This document shows positions 9,964 to 20,100 of a DNA stretch of 64,000 nucleotides, in pieces (position 1 is the stretch's first letter; each line of letters begins with the position of its first letter). The notes under the pieces are model-generated. The model was not told where the DNA came from. It searched no databases and worked only from the letters and a program-made list of their open reading frames with translations. This DNA comes from Micromonospora sp. NBC_01699. GTDB taxonomy: Bacteria; Actinomycetota; Actinomycetes; Mycobacteriales; Micromonosporaceae. Made by a program: the position numbers and the translations under genes. The stretch spans positions 1,178,001-1,242,000 of the forward strand of contig NZ_CP109199.1 in assembly GCF_036250065.1 (NCBI RefSeq), read 5' to 3'.

Positions 9964-10710
9964 ATGCGACTGACAGTTCTGGGCTGTGCCGGGAGCTTCC
10001 CCGGTCCCGAGGCGGCCTGTTCCGCCTACCTGGTCGAGGCTGACGGATTCCGGCTGCTGGTCGACTTCGGCTCCGGTTCACTCACCGCCCTGCAACGCTA
10101 CGCCGGGCTGCACGCGGTCGACGCGATTCTGCTCACCCACCTGCACTGTGACCATATCCTCGACGCCGTCACCTACGTCGTGGTGCGCCGGTACGCCCCC
10201 GACGGGCCATACCCGCCGTTGCCGGTGTACGCCCCGGCCGGCGCCCCGGACCGGCTCGCCGGTGCGTACAGCCAGGACGAGACGAGCGTCGACGATGTCT
10301 ACACCTTCTACGGCCTCCAACCGGGCAGCTTCCCGATCGGCCCGTTCACCGTCACCGTCGACCGGGTCAACCACCCCGTCGAAACCTACGGCGTACGGCT
10401 GGAGCACAACGGGCGGTCGCTCGCGTACTCCTCGGACACCGCACCCTGCGAGGCGCTGCTGCGACTCGCTCACGGTGCCGACGTCTTCCTCTGCGAGGCG
10501 AGCTACCTCGACGGCGTGGACAACCCCCCGGACCTGCACCTGACCGGCCGCGAGGCCGGGGAGATCGCCACCAAGTCGGAGGTCGGCCGGCTGGTGCTGA
10601 CCCACCTGGTCAGCGCCTGGGGCAGCGAGGCACTGACCTACGAGGCAGCCGCGTCGGCCTTCGCCGGCCCGGTGGAAATCGCCCGACCCGGCGCCCGGTA
10701 CGACATCTGA
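9964..10710 (+). CDS. Metallo-beta-lactamase-fold hydrolase, Rv1339-like
   Basis: A 248-residue MBL-fold metal-dependent hydrolase. The THLHCDH motif (residues 58-64) gives the dinuclear metal site, with further ligands in VNHPVETYG, AYSSDTAPC and the C-terminal LTHLVSAW. The start MRLTVLGCAGSFPGP is typical of this group. The syntenic M. tuberculosis protein Rv1339 has been reported as an atypical class II cyclic-nucleotide phosphodiesterase; RNase Z-like activity is the other common annotation for such folds. The position before rph supports orthology with Rv1339, although two glycosyltransferase genes intervene here. The ATG at 9964 opens the fold directly, so the start is secure. Confidence 0.87.
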   Translation: MRLTVLGCAGSFPGPEAACSAYLVEADGFRLLVDFGSGSLTALQRYAGLHAVDAILLTHLHCDHILDAVTYVVVRRYAPDGPYPPLPVYAPAGAPDRLAGAYSQDETSVDDVYTFYGLQPGSFPIGPFTVTVDRVNHPVETYGVRLEHNGRSLAYSSDTAPCEALLRLAHGADVFLCEASYLDGVDNPPDLHLTGREAGEIATKSEVGRLVLTHLVSAWGSEALTYEAAASAFAGPVEIARPGARYDI

Positions 10711-10810
10711 CGCGGTTCGGACATCGACGGCGACATCTTGTGCGGCACTGTTTGCCAACCGGTCAGCTAGCCGTCGCCCGCCGCACCAGCACGGGTTCCA
10801 CGGTGAGCGC

Positions 10811-11956
10811 ATGCGCATCGCGATCGTCACGGAGTCCTTCCCGCCGGATGTCAACGGTGTGGCGCACTCCGTCGTCCGCGTCGCCGAGCACCTGGTCCAC
10901 CGGGGGCACACCCCGATCGTGATCGCTCCGGCGCCGTCGTCAGCCACCCGTGGCTTCCCCGGTGACCACCCGTACCCGGTGATCCGGGTGCCGAGCGTGG
11001 CCGTGCCGCGCTACCGCAGCTTCCGGCTCGGGCTGCCGTCCGCCCGGCTCGCCGACGCACTGAACGAGCACGCCCCGGACGTGGTCCACCTGGCGAGCCC
11101 GTTCGTGCTCGGTGCCCGGGGCATGGCCGTCGCCGGCCAACTCGACCTGCCGACCCTGGCGGTCTACCAGACCGACCTGGCCGCGTACGCGCGCCACTAC
11201 CGGCTCGGCTGGGGCGAGGCCGCCGCCTGGCGCTGGCTGCGCAACATCCACAACGCCGCCGACCGTACCCTCGCGCCGTCCACCCGGTCCGCCGCCGACC
11301 TGGTCACCCACGGGGTGCAGCGGGTCTGGCTGTGGCGGCGGGGGGTCGACAGCGTTCGGTTCGACCCGGCGCTGCGTAGTGCCGAGACGCGGGCCACCCT
11401 CGCCCCGAGCGGGGAACTGCTGGTCGGCTACGTCGGTCGGCTGGCGGTGGAGAAGCGGGTCGAACTGCTGGCCGCCACCTCCCGGCTGCCCGGCGTACGG
11501 CTGGTGATCATCGGCGACGGGCCGGCCCGGCGAGACCTGGAACGAGCCCTGCCCGAGGCCACCTTCCTCGGCGCCCGGCAGGGCGACGAACTCGCCCGGC
11601 TCTACGCCAGCCTGGACATCTTCGTGCACAGCGGCCCGTACGAGACCTTCGGCCAGACCGTCCAGGAGGCGCTGGCCAGCGGCCTGCCCGTGGTGGCACC
11701 GGCCGCCGGTGGCCCGCTCGACCTGGTCGAGCCCGGAGTGACCGGAACCCTGGTGCCGCCCGAGGACGGTGCCGCACTCGCCGACGCCGTCGCCGAGCTG
11801 GCCGGTGACGCGCAGCGCCGCCGCGCATACGGCCTCGCGGCCCGGACCTGGGTGGCCAACCGTACCTGGGCGGCGGTCGGCGACGAGCTGATCGGGCACT
11901 ACCGTGCGGTGCTGGCCGGTGCCGGAGTCCCGGCCGGGCGGCGGATCGCGGCGTGA
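10811..11956 (+). CDS. GT4-family glycosyltransferase, MgtA/PimB-like mannosyltransferase
   Basis: A 381-residue GT-B fold glycosyltransferase. The N-terminus (RIAIVTESFPPDVNGVAHSV) matches the GDP-mannose-dependent alpha-mannosyltransferases that modify actinobacterial glycolipids (MgtA/PimB group). The nucleotide-sugar-binding C-terminal half carries VGYVGRLAVEKRVELL and the E-x7-E region SGPYETFGQTVQEALASGLP. It probably acts on the inner face of the membrane on a lipid acceptor, though no acceptor can be named. Its stop overlaps the GTG of a second glycosyltransferase by 4 bp, so the two are translationally coupled and probably serve the same glycan. Confidence 0.85.
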   Translation: MRIAIVTESFPPDVNGVAHSVVRVAEHLVHRGHTPIVIAPAPSSATRGFPGDHPYPVIRVPSVAVPRYRSFRLGLPSARLADALNEHAPDVVHLASPFVLGARGMAVAGQLDLPTLAVYQTDLAAYARHYRLGWGEAAAWRWLRNIHNAADRTLAPSTRSAADLVTHGVQRVWLWRRGVDSVRFDPALRSAETRATLAPSGELLVGYVGRLAVEKRVELLAATSRLPGVRLVIIGDGPARRDLERALPEATFLGARQGDELARLYASLDIFVHSGPYETFGQTVQEALASGLPVVAPAAGGPLDLVEPGVTGTLVPPEDGAALADAVAELAGDAQRRRAYGLAARTWVANRTWAAVGDELIGHYRAVLAGAGVPAGRRIAA

Positions 11957-13089
11957 CGGGGCTGCGCATCGTCCGGCTGGCGAACTTCGTCACCCCGCGC
12001 TCCGGTGGGCTGCGCACCGCGCTGCGCTGCCTCGGCGCCGGCTACCGGGCGGCCGGACACGAACCCGTACTGGTGATTCCCGGCGAGCGCGCCGGGGACG
12101 AACTGGTCGGCCCGGACCGGGTGATCACCCTGCCCGGACCGGCGCTGCCCGGCACCGGCGGCTACCGGGTGCTGACCGGCCGCCGACGGCTGCGCAAACT
12201 CCTGGAGGAACTGGAGCCGGACCGGCTGGAGGTGTCCGACCGGTCGACCCTGCGCTGGACCGGCGCCTGGGCGAAGGCACACGGGGTGCCGTCGCTGATG
12301 GTGTCGCACGAGAGCCTGACCGGGCTACTCGGCGTCTGGGGTGCGCCGGCGCGGGTCGGGCAACGGCTGGCCGACGTGGTCAACGGGCGGACGGTGGCGA
12401 CGTACGACCGGGTGGTCTGCACCACCGACTGGGCCGCGGCCGAGTTCCGCCGGATCGGCGCGCCGAACCTGACCCAGGTGCCGCTCGGCGTCGACCTGGA
12501 CTCGTTCCACCCCGACGCGCACAACCCGGCCGTACGCGCCGAGTACGCGGCCGCCGACGAGGTGCTGCTGGTGCATTGCAGCCGGCTGTCGCCGGAGAAG
12601 CGGCCCGACCTGGCGATCGACGCGTTGGTGGCGCTGCGGGCGGCGGGCGTGCCGGCGACGCTGGTGGTGGTCGGCGACGGACCCCGCCGGGCCGCGCTCG
12701 GCCAGCGGGCCGCCGGGCTGCCGGTGCACTTCCTCGGCTTCCTGCCCGACCGGGACCGGGTCGCGGCGCTGCTGGCCAGCGCCGACGTGGTGGTCGCGCC
12801 GGGGCCGGTGGAGACGTTCGGGCTCGCCGGGCTGGAGGCGCTCGCCTGCGGTACGCCGGTCGTCGTGAACGCCGCCAGCGCGTTGCCGGAGGTGGTCGGT
12901 TCGGCCGGTCTGGGCGCCGACGGCACCGGCGAGGGCTTCGCCGAGGCGATCGCCACCCTGCTGGCCAGGCCGGAGGCGGAACGCCGGGCGGCGGCCCGCG
13001 CCCGTGCGGAGCGGTTCGGCTGGGCCGCCTCGGTCGAGGGGTTCCTCCGCGCGCACGACGTCCCGGTGGGTGTTCCCGTCTCCGCCTGA
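11953..13089 (+). CDS. GT4-family glycosyltransferase
   Basis: A 378-residue GT-B glycosyltransferase, related to but distinct from its upstream partner. The N-terminal half (LRIVRLANFVTPRSGGLRTA) is followed by the donor-binding half with LLVHCSRLSPEKRPDLAIDA, VVVGDGPRR and the PGPVETFGLAGLEALACGTP motif holding the two conserved glutamates. It is likely a GDP- or UDP-sugar-dependent enzyme of envelope glycolipid synthesis. The GTG at 11953 overlaps the preceding stop as GTGA. After it comes a 138-bp gap before rph. Confidence 0.85.
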   Translation: MTGLRIVRLANFVTPRSGGLRTALRCLGAGYRAAGHEPVLVIPGERAGDELVGPDRVITLPGPALPGTGGYRVLTGRRRLRKLLEELEPDRLEVSDRSTLRWTGAWAKAHGVPSLMVSHESLTGLLGVWGAPARVGQRLADVVNGRTVATYDRVVCTTDWAAAEFRRIGAPNLTQVPLGVDLDSFHPDAHNPAVRAEYAAADEVLLVHCSRLSPEKRPDLAIDALVALRAAGVPATLVVVGDGPRRAALGQRAAGLPVHFLGFLPDRDRVAALLASADVVVAPGPVETFGLAGLEALACGTPVVVNAASALPEVVGSAGLGADGTGEGFAEAIATLLARPEAERRAAARARAERFGWAASVEGFLRAHDVPVGVPVSA

Positions 13090-13227
13090 ACGGCACCGCC
13101 GGCACCGCGTCAGCCCGCCGCTGCTCGGCTTCGGTGGCGCGGCCGCCGGTGCCCCTCGGGCCGGTGGCGCGGCGTACGGGGGTGCCCCTGGGGCGGCGGG
13201 CTGCGGTGTAACACATAGGCTGCCCCC

Positions 13228-13956
13228 ATGGCGCGACCTGACGGGCGGCAGCCCGATGAACTCCGGCCGGTGACACTGACCCGGCAGTGGAGCGTGCACC
13301 CGGAAGGGTCCGTGCTCGTCGAGTTCGGCCAGACCCGAGTGCTCTGCACGGCGAGCGTCACCGAGGGGGTGCCCCGCTGGCGCAAGGGCTCCGGGCTCGG
13401 CTGGGTCACCGCCGAATACTCGATGCTGCCGCGGGCGACCACCACCCGGTCGGACCGGGAGAGCGTCAAGGGCCGGGTCGGCGGCCGTACCCAGGAGATC
13501 TCCCGGCTGATCGGGCGCAGCCTGCGGGCCTGCATCGACCTGAAGGCGCTGGGCGAGAACTCGATCGTGCTCGACTGTGACGTGTTGCAGGCCGACGGTG
13601 GGACGCGTACGGCCTCGGTCACCGGCGCGTACGTGGCCCTGCACGACGCGGTCGGCTGGCTGGCCGCCCGCAAGGCGTTGGCCGGTAAGCCGGCCTCGGT
13701 GATGCACCGGTCGGTGGCGGCGGTCAGTGTCGGCATTGTCGACGGTGAGCCCCGGCTCGACCTGAACTACCTGGAGGACGTGGCCGCCGAGGTGGACATG
13801 AACATCGTCTGCACCGGCACGAGCGACTTTGTCGAGGTGCAGGGGACCGGTGAGGCGAACGTGTTCGGCCGGGACCAGCTCGACGCCCTGCTCGACCTCG
13901 GGGTGCTCGGCTGCGCGGAGCTGGCCGACGCCCAACGCAAGGCCCTGGCCGGCTGA
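13228..13956 (+). CDS. rph: Ribonuclease PH
   Basis: A 242-residue phosphate-dependent 3'-5' exoribonuclease that trims the 3' ends of tRNA precursors and forms a hexameric ring. The family start [17 protein letters not shown], the segments [14 protein letters not shown] and [20 protein letters not shown], and the [18 protein letters not shown]-terminus are all present, with the usual length. The ATG follows TAACACATAGGCT, which resembles an actinobacterial -10 region close to the start, so transcription may begin just upstream. It is 20 bp upstream of rdgB, the same pair order as Rv1340-Rv1341. Confidence 0.96.
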   Translation: MARPDGRQPDELRPVTLTRQWSVHPEGSVLVEFGQTRVLCTASVTEGVPRWRKGSGLGWVTAEYSMLPRATTTRSDRESVKGRVGGRTQEISRLIGRSLRACIDLKALGENSIVLDCDVLQADGGTRTASVTGAYVALHDAVGWLAARKALAGKPASVMHRSVAAVSVGIVDGEPRLDLNYLEDVAAEVDMNIVCTGTSDFVEVQGTGEANVFGRDQLDALLDLGVLGCAELADAQRKALAG

Positions 13957-13976
13957 CAGTGGGACGAGGAGAGTCG

Positions 13977-14591
13977 ATGATCCGGGTGCTGCTGGCGACC
14001 CGCAACGCCAAGAAGCTGGTTGAGTTGCAGCGCATCCTGGACGGTGCGCTCGGTCCACAGCGGATCGAACTGGTCGGGCTGGCCGATCTGCCCGCGTACC
14101 AGGAGGTGCCGGAGACCGGGCTCACCTTCGGCGAGAACGCCCTGCTGAAGGCGCGCGAGGGTGTGAAGCACACCGGTCTGCCGACGGTGGCCGACGACTC
14201 CGGCCTGGCCGTGGACGCGCTGGGCGGCATGCCGGGGGTGTTCAGCGCCCGCTGGTCGGGCCGGCACGGCGACGACCGGGCCAACCTCGAACTGGTTCTG
14301 GGCCAGATCGGCGACGTACCGGACCAGCACCGGGGCGCGGCCTTCGTCTGCGCGGTGGCGCTGGTGCTGCCCGGCGGCAAGGAGCACCTGGTCGACGGCC
14401 GGCAGCCCGGTCGGCTGCTGCGCGCTCCGCGCGGCGAGGGCGGCTTCGGCTACGACCCGATCTTCCTCGGCGACGGCCAGGACCGCACCAACGCCGAACT
14501 CACCCCCACCGAAAAAGACGCAATAAGCCACCGAGGCAAAGCCCTCCGCGCCCTATCCAAAGTCATAGCCAAGTCCCTACTCCCAACCTGA
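13977..14591 (+). CDS. rdgB: dITP/XTP pyrophosphatase (non-canonical purine NTPase)
   Basis: A 204-residue HAM1/RdgB-family enzyme that hydrolyses dITP, ITP and XTP to monophosphates, keeping deaminated purines out of DNA and RNA. Motifs: LLATRNAKKLVELQ at the N-terminus, GLTFGENALLKAR, the catalytic ADDSGLAVDALGG and the C-terminal GYDPIF and SHRGKALRAL. The ATG at 13977 is preferred over an in-frame GTG at 13959 because AGGAG lies five bases before it. The last 20 codons show unusually relaxed third positions (for example CTA, ATA, CCA) compared with the rest of the gene. The gene runs into a C-rich intergenic region. Confidence 0.95.
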   Translation: MIRVLLATRNAKKLVELQRILDGALGPQRIELVGLADLPAYQEVPETGLTFGENALLKAREGVKHTGLPTVADDSGLAVDALGGMPGVFSARWSGRHGDDRANLELVLGQIGDVPDQHRGAAFVCAVALVLPGGKEHLVDGRQPGRLLRAPRGEGGFGYDPIFLGDGQDRTNAELTPTEKDAISHRGKALRALSKVIAKSLLPT

Positions 14592-14640
14592 CCCCCCACC
14601 CCCCACCCCCCCGCGTCCCCGTCCCCCCGCCTCTCCCGCC
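14592..14640. other. C-rich tract downstream of rdgB
   Basis: About 45 bp made mostly of C runs (C6-C7 blocks) follows the rdgB stop. It mirrors the G-rich tract on the other side of the palindrome at 14641-14709, so transcripts of either strand could fold extensively here. Confidence 0.7.
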
Positions 14641-14709
14641 GATCTTGCACTTGTGGTGCCAGGGATTGCCCGTTTCGCCTGGTATGTATACGGCCACAAC
14701 TGCAAGATC
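14641..14709. repeat. Dispersed palindromic repeat, copy 1
   Basis: The left arm GATCTTGCACTTGTGG (14641-14656) is mirrored by the right arm CCACAACTGCAAGATC (14694-14709), with one mismatch and a 37-bp centre. Virtually the same arms recur at 33713-33780 with a different centre, so this is a dispersed element and not only a local hairpin. It sits between the convergent rdgB and hutH genes, where it could also end transcription. Confidence 0.85.
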
Positions 14710-14772
14710 GCCGGAGGAAGCGGGGGCGGGGGAGGGGGGAGGGGAGGGCGGGGAGGGCGGGGTGGGGGCGGG
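14710..14772. other. G-rich tract, potential G-quadruplex, before hutH stop
   Basis: A run of many G3-G6 blocks separated by single A, C or T bases ends at the hutH stop codon. Several four-block combinations meet the usual G-quadruplex pattern on the + strand; on the hutH transcript the same bases are C-rich. Confidence 0.65.
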
Positions 14773-16311
14773 TTAGGTTAGGGGGCCGATGTGGGATTCG
14801 ATGGTGGTGCGTAGGGGGCGGGTGATGATGGTGGTGCGGGCGGACTCCAGGACGGGGGCCAGGAAGATGTCGGGGCCGGGTTCGCCGGCGAAGCGGGCCA
14901 CCGCGGTGACCGCCGCTCGGCCGGCGGGGGACGGGGCGAGGGGGGCGCGCAGTTGCAGGCCGCGTACGGCGGCCAGCAGTTCCACCGCGAGCAGGCTGGT
15001 CAGGTTGTCCAGCACCGTACGGAGTTTGCGGGTGGCGGCCCAGCCCATCGAGACATGGTCCTCCTGCATGCCGCTGGTGGGTAGCGAGTCGACCGACGCC
15101 GGTGCGGCCAGCCGGCGATTCTCCGCCACGATGCCGGCCGCCGTGTACTGAGCGATCATCAGCCCGGAGTTGACCCCGGCGTCCGGGGTGAGGAACGCCG
15201 GCAGGTCCCGGTTGCGGGTGACGTCGAGCAGCCGGTCCACCCGGCGCTCGGAGATCGCGCCGACCTCGGCGGCGGCGATGGCGAGGAAGTCGGCGGCGAA
15301 GCCGAGCGGGGCGCCGTGGAAGTTGCCGGTCGACTCGACCCGGCCGTCCGGCAGCACCACCGGGTTGTCGACCACCGAGACGAGTTCCCGGCCGGCGACC
15401 GAGCTGACAAAACCGAGGGTGTCCCGGGCGGCGCCGGCGACCTGCGGGGCGCAGCGCATCGAGTAGGCGTCCTGGACCGCGTGCACCAGGTCGTCGCGGT
15501 GCGAGTCCATGATGTCGGAGCCCTGGAGCAGCCGGTGGATGTTCGCCGCCGAGACCGCCTGCCCCGGATGCGGGCGGATGCTGTGCAACTCGGGCTGGAA
15601 CGGCCGGTCGGTGCCGAGCATCGCCTCGATCGCCAGGGCGGCGGTGACGTCCGCCATCGCGAACAGGTGTTCCGCGTCGTCGATCGCCAGCAGCAGCATG
15701 CCGAGCATGCCGTCGGTGCCGTTGATCAGGGCCAGGCCCTCCTTGGCGGCCAGCTCGATCGGGGTCAGCCCGGCCCGGTGCAGCGCCACCGAGGCGTCCT
15801 CGCGGGCACCGCCCTTGCCGAGGGTCCAGCCCTCGCCGAGCAGGGCCAGCGCGCAGTGCGCCAGCGGGGCCAGGTCACCGGAGGCGCCGAGCGACCCGTG
15901 CTCCGGCACCCACGGGGTGACGTCGTGGTTGAGCAGGTCGACCAGGGACTGCGCGACCAGCGGGCGGACCCCGGACCGGCCGAGGGCGAGCGAGCGTACG
16001 CGCAGCAGCATCATCGCCCGGACGACCTCGCGTGGCATCGGGGCGCCGATCCCGGCGGCGTGCGAGCGGATCAGGGCGTGTTGCAGTTCCGCCCGGCGTT
16101 CGGGTGCGATGAACGTGTTGGCGAGCGCGCCGAAGCCGGTCGAGACGCCGTATACCGGGCGGCCGTCCTGTTCGATCCGGTCCACGATCGCCCGGCTGGT
16201 CTTCATCGCCTCGATGGTGGCCGGGTCGAGCACGACCGTGGCCGAGCCGCGGGCGACGGCGAGCACGTCGGCGGGGGTGACGCCGGCGGGGGTGACGGTG
16301 ACTACTGACAT
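14773..16311 (-). CDS. hutH: Histidine ammonia-lyase
   Basis: A 512-residue enzyme that removes ammonia from L-histidine to give urocanate, the first step of histidine breakdown. The self-forming MIO cofactor triad Ala143-Ser144-Gly145 lies in [14 protein letters not shown], and the catalytic tyrosine is in [13 protein letters not shown] (Tyr54). The C-terminal [12 protein letters not shown] is also standard. It is the last gene of the operon, and its ATG at 16311 overlaps the end of hutI by 10 bp. Finding the first-step enzyme at the distal end is a matter of gene order only. All pathway genes are on one strand. Confidence 0.97.
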   Translation of the reverse strand: MSVVTVTPAGVTPADVLAVARGSATVVLDPATIEAMKTSRAIVDRIEQDGRPVYGVSTGFGALANTFIAPERRAELQHALIRSHAAGIGAPMPREVVRAMMLLRVRSLALGRSGVRPLVAQSLVDLLNHDVTPWVPEHGSLGASGDLAPLAHCALALLGEGWTLGKGGAREDASVALHRAGLTPIELAAKEGLALINGTDGMLGMLLLAIDDAEHLFAMADVTAALAIEAMLGTDRPFQPELHSIRPHPGQAVSAANIHRLLQGSDIMDSHRDDLVHAVQDAYSMRCAPQVAGAARDTLGFVSSVAGRELVSVVDNPVVLPDGRVESTGNFHGAPLGFAADFLAIAAAEVGAISERRVDRLLDVTRNRDLPAFLTPDAGVNSGLMIAQYTAAGIVAENRRLAAPASVDSLPTSGMQEDHVSMGWAATRKLRTVLDNLTSLLAVELLAAVRGLQLRAPLAPSPAGRAAVTAVARFAGEPGPDIFLAPVLESARTTIITRPLRTTIESHIGPLT

Positions 16312-17525
16312 TGCGGTACTCCGTTGTGCAGGACCTGGCGGACCAGCGGTACCCCTGGCCGGTAGGCCAGGTGCAGATACGAGGGCGCGTCGAGGATGGT
16401 CAGGTCGGCCCGCGCGCCCCTGCGCAGCACGCCGACGTCGTCGCGGCGCAGCGCCCGCGCCCCACCGGCGGTCGCGGCCCAGACCGCCTCCGCCGGGGTC
16501 ATCCCCATTTCGCGTACGGCGAGCGCTATGCAGAACGGCATCGAGGAGGTGTACGACGAGCCGGGGTTGCAGTCGGTGGCGAGCGCGACCACGGCTCCGG
16601 CGTCGAGCAGCCGCCGGGCGTCCGGGTACGGCGACCGGGTGGAGAACTCGGCACCGGGCAGCAGGGTGGCGACGGTGTTCGGCACCGGCTCGGAGAGCCA
16701 CACGCCGCTGCTGGAGGCGAGCGCGTCGATGTCGGCGTCGGACAGGTGGGTGCAGTGGTCCGCGCTGGCGGCGCCGAGTTCCACCGCGAGTTGAACGCCG
16801 GGGCCGGGTCCGAGCTGGTTGGCGTGCAGCCGTACGCCCAGACCGGCGGCCTGACCGACGGTCAGGATCGCGCGTGCGTGGTCGGCGTCGAACGCGCCGC
16901 GCTCGCAGAAGACGTCGATCCAGCGGGCGTACGGCAGGGCGGCGCGCAGCATCGGCCCGCAGACCAGCCCGACGTAGTCGTCCGGGCGGTCGGCGTACTC
17001 GGGTGGGACGACGTGGGCGCCGAGGAAGGTGGTTTCGGTGGTGAACTCACCGGCGATCCGCAGCGCACGGGCCTCGTCGGCGACGCTGAGTCCGTACCCG
17101 CTCTTGATCTCGATAGTGGTGGTGCCCTGGCGCAGCGCCTCGATCCGCAGCCGGGACACGTTCGCGCGCAGCGTGTCGTCGCTCGCGGCGCGGGTGGCGC
17201 CGACCGTGGTCCGGATCCCGCCACCGGTGTACGGCTGCCCGGCCATCCGGGCGGCGAACTCGGTCGCCCGGTCACCGGCGAAGACCAGGTGGGAGTGGCT
17301 GTCCACGAAACCGGGCAGCACCGCCGCGCCGTCGGCGTCGATCCGCCCGTCGGCGGCCGGGGCGTACTTCGCCGGCCCGAGCCAGACGATCCGGCCGTTC
17401 TCGACCAGCAGCGCCGCCCGGCGCCGGATGCCGAGCGGGCCGCCGTCGCCGTAGGGCTCGTTGGTGACCAGCTCACCGATGTTGTCGACCAGCAGGCTCG
17501 GTCCGGAGTGGGCGTTCACCGCCAC
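16302..17525 (-). CDS. hutI: Imidazolonepropionase
   Basis: A 407-residue amidohydrolase-fold metalloenzyme that opens 4-imidazolone-5-propionate to N-formimino-L-glutamate, step three of the pathway. The metal ligands are in [16 protein letters not shown] (HxH), [18 protein letters not shown] and [14 protein letters not shown]. Length and motif order fit the family. The GTG at 17525 overlaps the hutF stop by 10 bp; a second GTG at 17519 is possible. Operon neighbours on both sides are hut genes, which settles substrate identity within a broad superfamily. Confidence 0.96.
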   Translation of the reverse strand: MAVNAHSGPSLLVDNIGELVTNEPYGDGGPLGIRRRAALLVENGRIVWLGPAKYAPAADGRIDADGAAVLPGFVDSHSHLVFAGDRATEFAARMAGQPYTGGGIRTTVGATRAASDDTLRANVSRLRIEALRQGTTTIEIKSGYGLSVADEARALRIAGEFTTETTFLGAHVVPPEYADRPDDYVGLVCGPMLRAALPYARWIDVFCERGAFDADHARAILTVGQAAGLGVRLHANQLGPGPGVQLAVELGAASADHCTHLSDADIDALASSSGVWLSEPVPNTVATLLPGAEFSTRSPYPDARRLLDAGAVVALATDCNPGSSYTSSMPFCIALAVREMGMTPAEAVWAATAGGARALRRDDVGVLRRGARADLTILDAPSYLHLAYRPGVPLVRQVLHNGVPQCQ

Positions 17526-18838
17526 ACCTGCCCGATCGACCGGCCCAGCTCGGCCGCCACGTCGAGGCGGACGTGTCGGCCGTCCCGGACCACCACCCGC
17601 CCGTCGACCAGCACATCGGTGACGTCGGCGGCGGTGGCGGCGAAGAACACCCCGGCGGGCGGCACCGCCGCCGTCCGTACGCTGTCCAGCGCGACGGTGA
17701 CCAGGTCGGCGCGGAAGCCTGCGGCGATCGTGCCGGCGTCGGACCAGCCCAGCGCGGCGTGCCCGGCGGCGGTGGCGGCGTGGGTGAGTTCGGCCGGCGT
17801 GAAGTGCCCGCGCCGCTCGGTACGCAGCCGTTCGTCGAGTTCCACCGCGCGCGCCTCCTCGAACAGGTCGATCACGGCATGGCTGTCCGAGCCGAGGCTG
17901 AGCGGGCTACCGGCGTCGACCAGGGCACGGGCCGGTCCGATCCCGTCGGCGAGGTCCCGTTCGGTGGTCGGGCAGAGGCAGGCGCCGGTGCCGGCCTCGC
18001 CGAGCAGGGCCACGCCGTTCCCGGTCAGGTGGGTGGCGTGCACCGCGGTCGCGTTCGAGCCGAGTACGCCCATGTCGGCGAGGAGCTGGACCGGCGTGCA
18101 GCCGTGGGTGGCCAGGCAGGCGTCGTTCTCGGCCCGCTGCTCGGAGAGGTGGAAGTGCAGCGGGCCACCGCTGTTGCGGTAGGCGAAGGCGGACAGTGCG
18201 CCCGGCGGCACCGCCCGGACCGAGTGCAGGGCCGCCCCGATCCGCAGGTGCGGTGTGGTCGGCAGCCGGTCGTGCCGGTCCGACCAGGCGTCGAGGTCCC
18301 GGTCGCCGAACCGGCGCTGCACCCCCGCCAACGGCTGACCGTCCACGGTGGAGGTGAGGTAGAGCGTGTCCAGCAGGGTGAGCCGGATCCCGGCCTCGGC
18401 GGCGGCCTCAACCAGCGCCGTACCCATCGCGTTCGGGTCGGCGTACGGGCTGCCGTCGGCCTCGTGGTGCAGGTAGTGGAACTCGCCCACGCAGGTGATG
18501 CCGGACAGGGCCATCTCGGCGTACGTGGCGCGGGCCAGCGCGAGGTAGGTGTCCGGGTCGAGTCGGGCGGCGACCTCGTACATCCGGTCCCGCCAGGTCC
18601 AGAACGTGCCGCCGCCGGTGTGGGTGTGCCCGCGCAGCGCCCGGTGGAACGCGTGCGAGTGGGCGTTCGCCAGCCCCGGCAGGGTGACCCCCGGCAGTCG
18701 GGTCACGCCTGGCGGCGCCTCCACCCCGGCGGTGACCTCGCCGAACCGCCCGTCGACGACCTCGATCAGCACGTCCGGCAGCGGCTCCTCGTGGCCGGGC
18801 AGCCAGGCGTACTCGGCGTGGAACCGGTCGTTGCTCAT
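17516..18838 (-). CDS. hutF: Formimidoylglutamate deiminase
   Basis: A 440-residue amidohydrolase-superfamily enzyme that deiminates N-formimino-L-glutamate to N-formyl-L-glutamate and ammonia. Metal-binding motifs [13 protein letters not shown] (HxH), [25 protein letters not shown] and LGSDSHAV appear in family order. Its presence means this organism uses the two-step route through N-formylglutamate rather than the one-step HutG formiminoglutamase. That requires a deformylase, and the gene overlapping its start by 4 bp (an M20 amidohydrolase) is the obvious candidate. The start is ATG at 18838. Confidence 0.93.
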   Translation of the reverse strand: MSNDRFHAEYAWLPGHEEPLPDVLIEVVDGRFGEVTAGVEAPPGVTRLPGVTLPGLANAHSHAFHRALRGHTHTGGGTFWTWRDRMYEVAARLDPDTYLALARATYAEMALSGITCVGEFHYLHHEADGSPYADPNAMGTALVEAAAEAGIRLTLLDTLYLTSTVDGQPLAGVQRRFGDRDLDAWSDRHDRLPTTPHLRIGAALHSVRAVPPGALSAFAYRNSGGPLHFHLSEQRAENDACLATHGCTPVQLLADMGVLGSNATAVHATHLTGNGVALLGEAGTGACLCPTTERDLADGIGPARALVDAGSPLSLGSDSHAVIDLFEEARAVELDERLRTERRGHFTPAELTHAATAAGHAALGWSDAGTIAAGFRADLVTVALDSVRTAAVPPAGVFFAATAADVTDVLVDGRVVVRDGRHVRLDVAAELGRSIGQVWR

Positions 18839-20100
18839 GCTTCCTCCGCCGGATCGCCGGTTGTCTCCGGAACCGGTCCGCAGGCCAGGGCGGTCAGTAC
18901 GTCGGCGAGCCGGCTCACCCCGGCGGCGCAGTCGTCGTCACCGGCGTACTCGGCCGGCGAGTGCGACACCCCGGTCGGGTTGCGGACGAACAGCATCGCG
19001 GTGGGCAGGTACGCGGCGAGCACCCCGGCGTCATGCCCGGCAGCCGTCGGCAGCACCGGTACGCCGTCGTCCAGCACCTTCCGGAACAGCTCGATCAGAC
19101 CGCCGTCGAACTCGACCAGCGGGGTCACCGACTCACGGGTCAGCCGTACGCCGGTCCCGTCCCGGACCGCCCGCTCGGCCGCCTTCTGCCCGACGGCCTC
19201 GACCAGCGAGTCCAGGGTGGCGACCTCGGCGGCGCGGGCGTCGAGCCAGCCTCGGACCCGCGACGGCACCGCGTTGGTAGCGTTCGGTTCCACCTCGACC
19301 CGGCCGACGGTGGCCTGCGCCCCGTACCGTCGGGCCTCCTTGTTCGCGGCGAGCACGGTGAAGGCGTACGTCAGCATCGGGTCGCGCCGGTCGCTCATCC
19401 TGGTGGTGCCGGCGTGGTTGGCCTCGCCGGTGAAGTCCATCCGCCAGCGCCCGTGCGGCCAGATGCCGCTGGCCACGCCGACGGGTGCGGCCAGGTCGAC
19501 CAGGGCCCGGCCCTGTTCGATGTGCAACTCGACGAAGGTGCCGATCCGACCGAGCAGGTCGGGGCGGGCACCGACCGGCCGGGCGCCGAGCGCCTCGACC
19601 AGGGTGGTGCCGTCGGAGTCGGTGAGCGCCGCCGCCCGCTCCACCGGCAGTTCGCCGGTGAGCAGCCGGGACCCCAGGCACGGTACGCCGAACCTGGCCC
19701 CCTCCTCCTCGGCGAACGCGACCACCCCGACCGGCCGGTACGGCACCCGCCCGCCCGCGCGCAGCCGGTCCACGGCCAGGAAGGCGCTGACGATGCCGAG
19801 CGGCCCGTCGTAGCCGCCGCCGTGCGGCACCGAGTCGAAGTGGCTGCCGACCAGGACCGCGTCACCCTGTGCCGGGTCGCCGCACCAGGCGAAGAGGTTG
19901 CCGTTGCCGTCCTGCTCGACCGGCATGTCCCGGTCGGCGGCCTGCCGCCGGAACCAGTCCCGCAGCCGCAGCTCCGGCTCACCGAAGGCGTACCGCAGGT
20001 AGCCGCCGCTGACCGGATCACGCCCGATCGGCGCGATCTCGTCCCACAACGCCCGGAACGCGGCCACCCCCGCGTCTGCCGACCGGCTGTTCCCTGTCAT
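18835..20100 (-). CDS. M20-family amidohydrolase (allantoate/carbamoylase-like), probable N-formylglutamate-processing enzyme
   Basis: A 421-residue zinc amidohydrolase of the M20 hydantoinase/carbamoylase group. Visible motifs: [15 protein letters not shown] (metal His and Asp), [10 protein letters not shown] (catalytic and metal glutamates), [24 protein letters not shown] and the C-terminal GVSHSPAEY. By sequence alone it would be called allantoate amidohydrolase or N-carbamoyl-amino-acid hydrolase. However, it is embedded in the hut operon, overlapping both hutU and hutF by 4 bp, and no classical HutG deformylase is present. A role in hydrolysing N-formylglutamate to glutamate and formate is inferred. 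Similar genes accompany hut genes in Streptomyces. Confidence 0.85.
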   Translation of the reverse strand: MTGNSRSADAGVAAFRALWDEIAPIGRDPVSGGYLRYAFGEPELRLRDWFRRQAADRDMPVEQDGNGNLFAWCGDPAQGDAVLVGSHFDSVPHGGGYDGPLGIVSAFLAVDRLRAGGRVPYRPVGVVAFAEEEGARFGVPCLGSRLLTGELPVERAAALTDSDGTTLVEALGARPVGARPDLLGRIGTFVELHIEQGRALVDLAAPVGVASGIWPHGRWRMDFTGEANHAGTTRMSDRRDPMLTYAFTVLAANKEARRYGAQATVGRVEVEPNATNAVPSRVRGWLDARAAEVATLDSLVEAVGQKAAERAVRDGTGVRLTRESVTPLVEFDGGLIELFRKVLDDGVPVLPTAAGHDAGVLAAYLPTAMLFVRNPTGVSHSPAEYAGDDDCAAGVSRLADVLTALACGPVPETTGDPAEEA

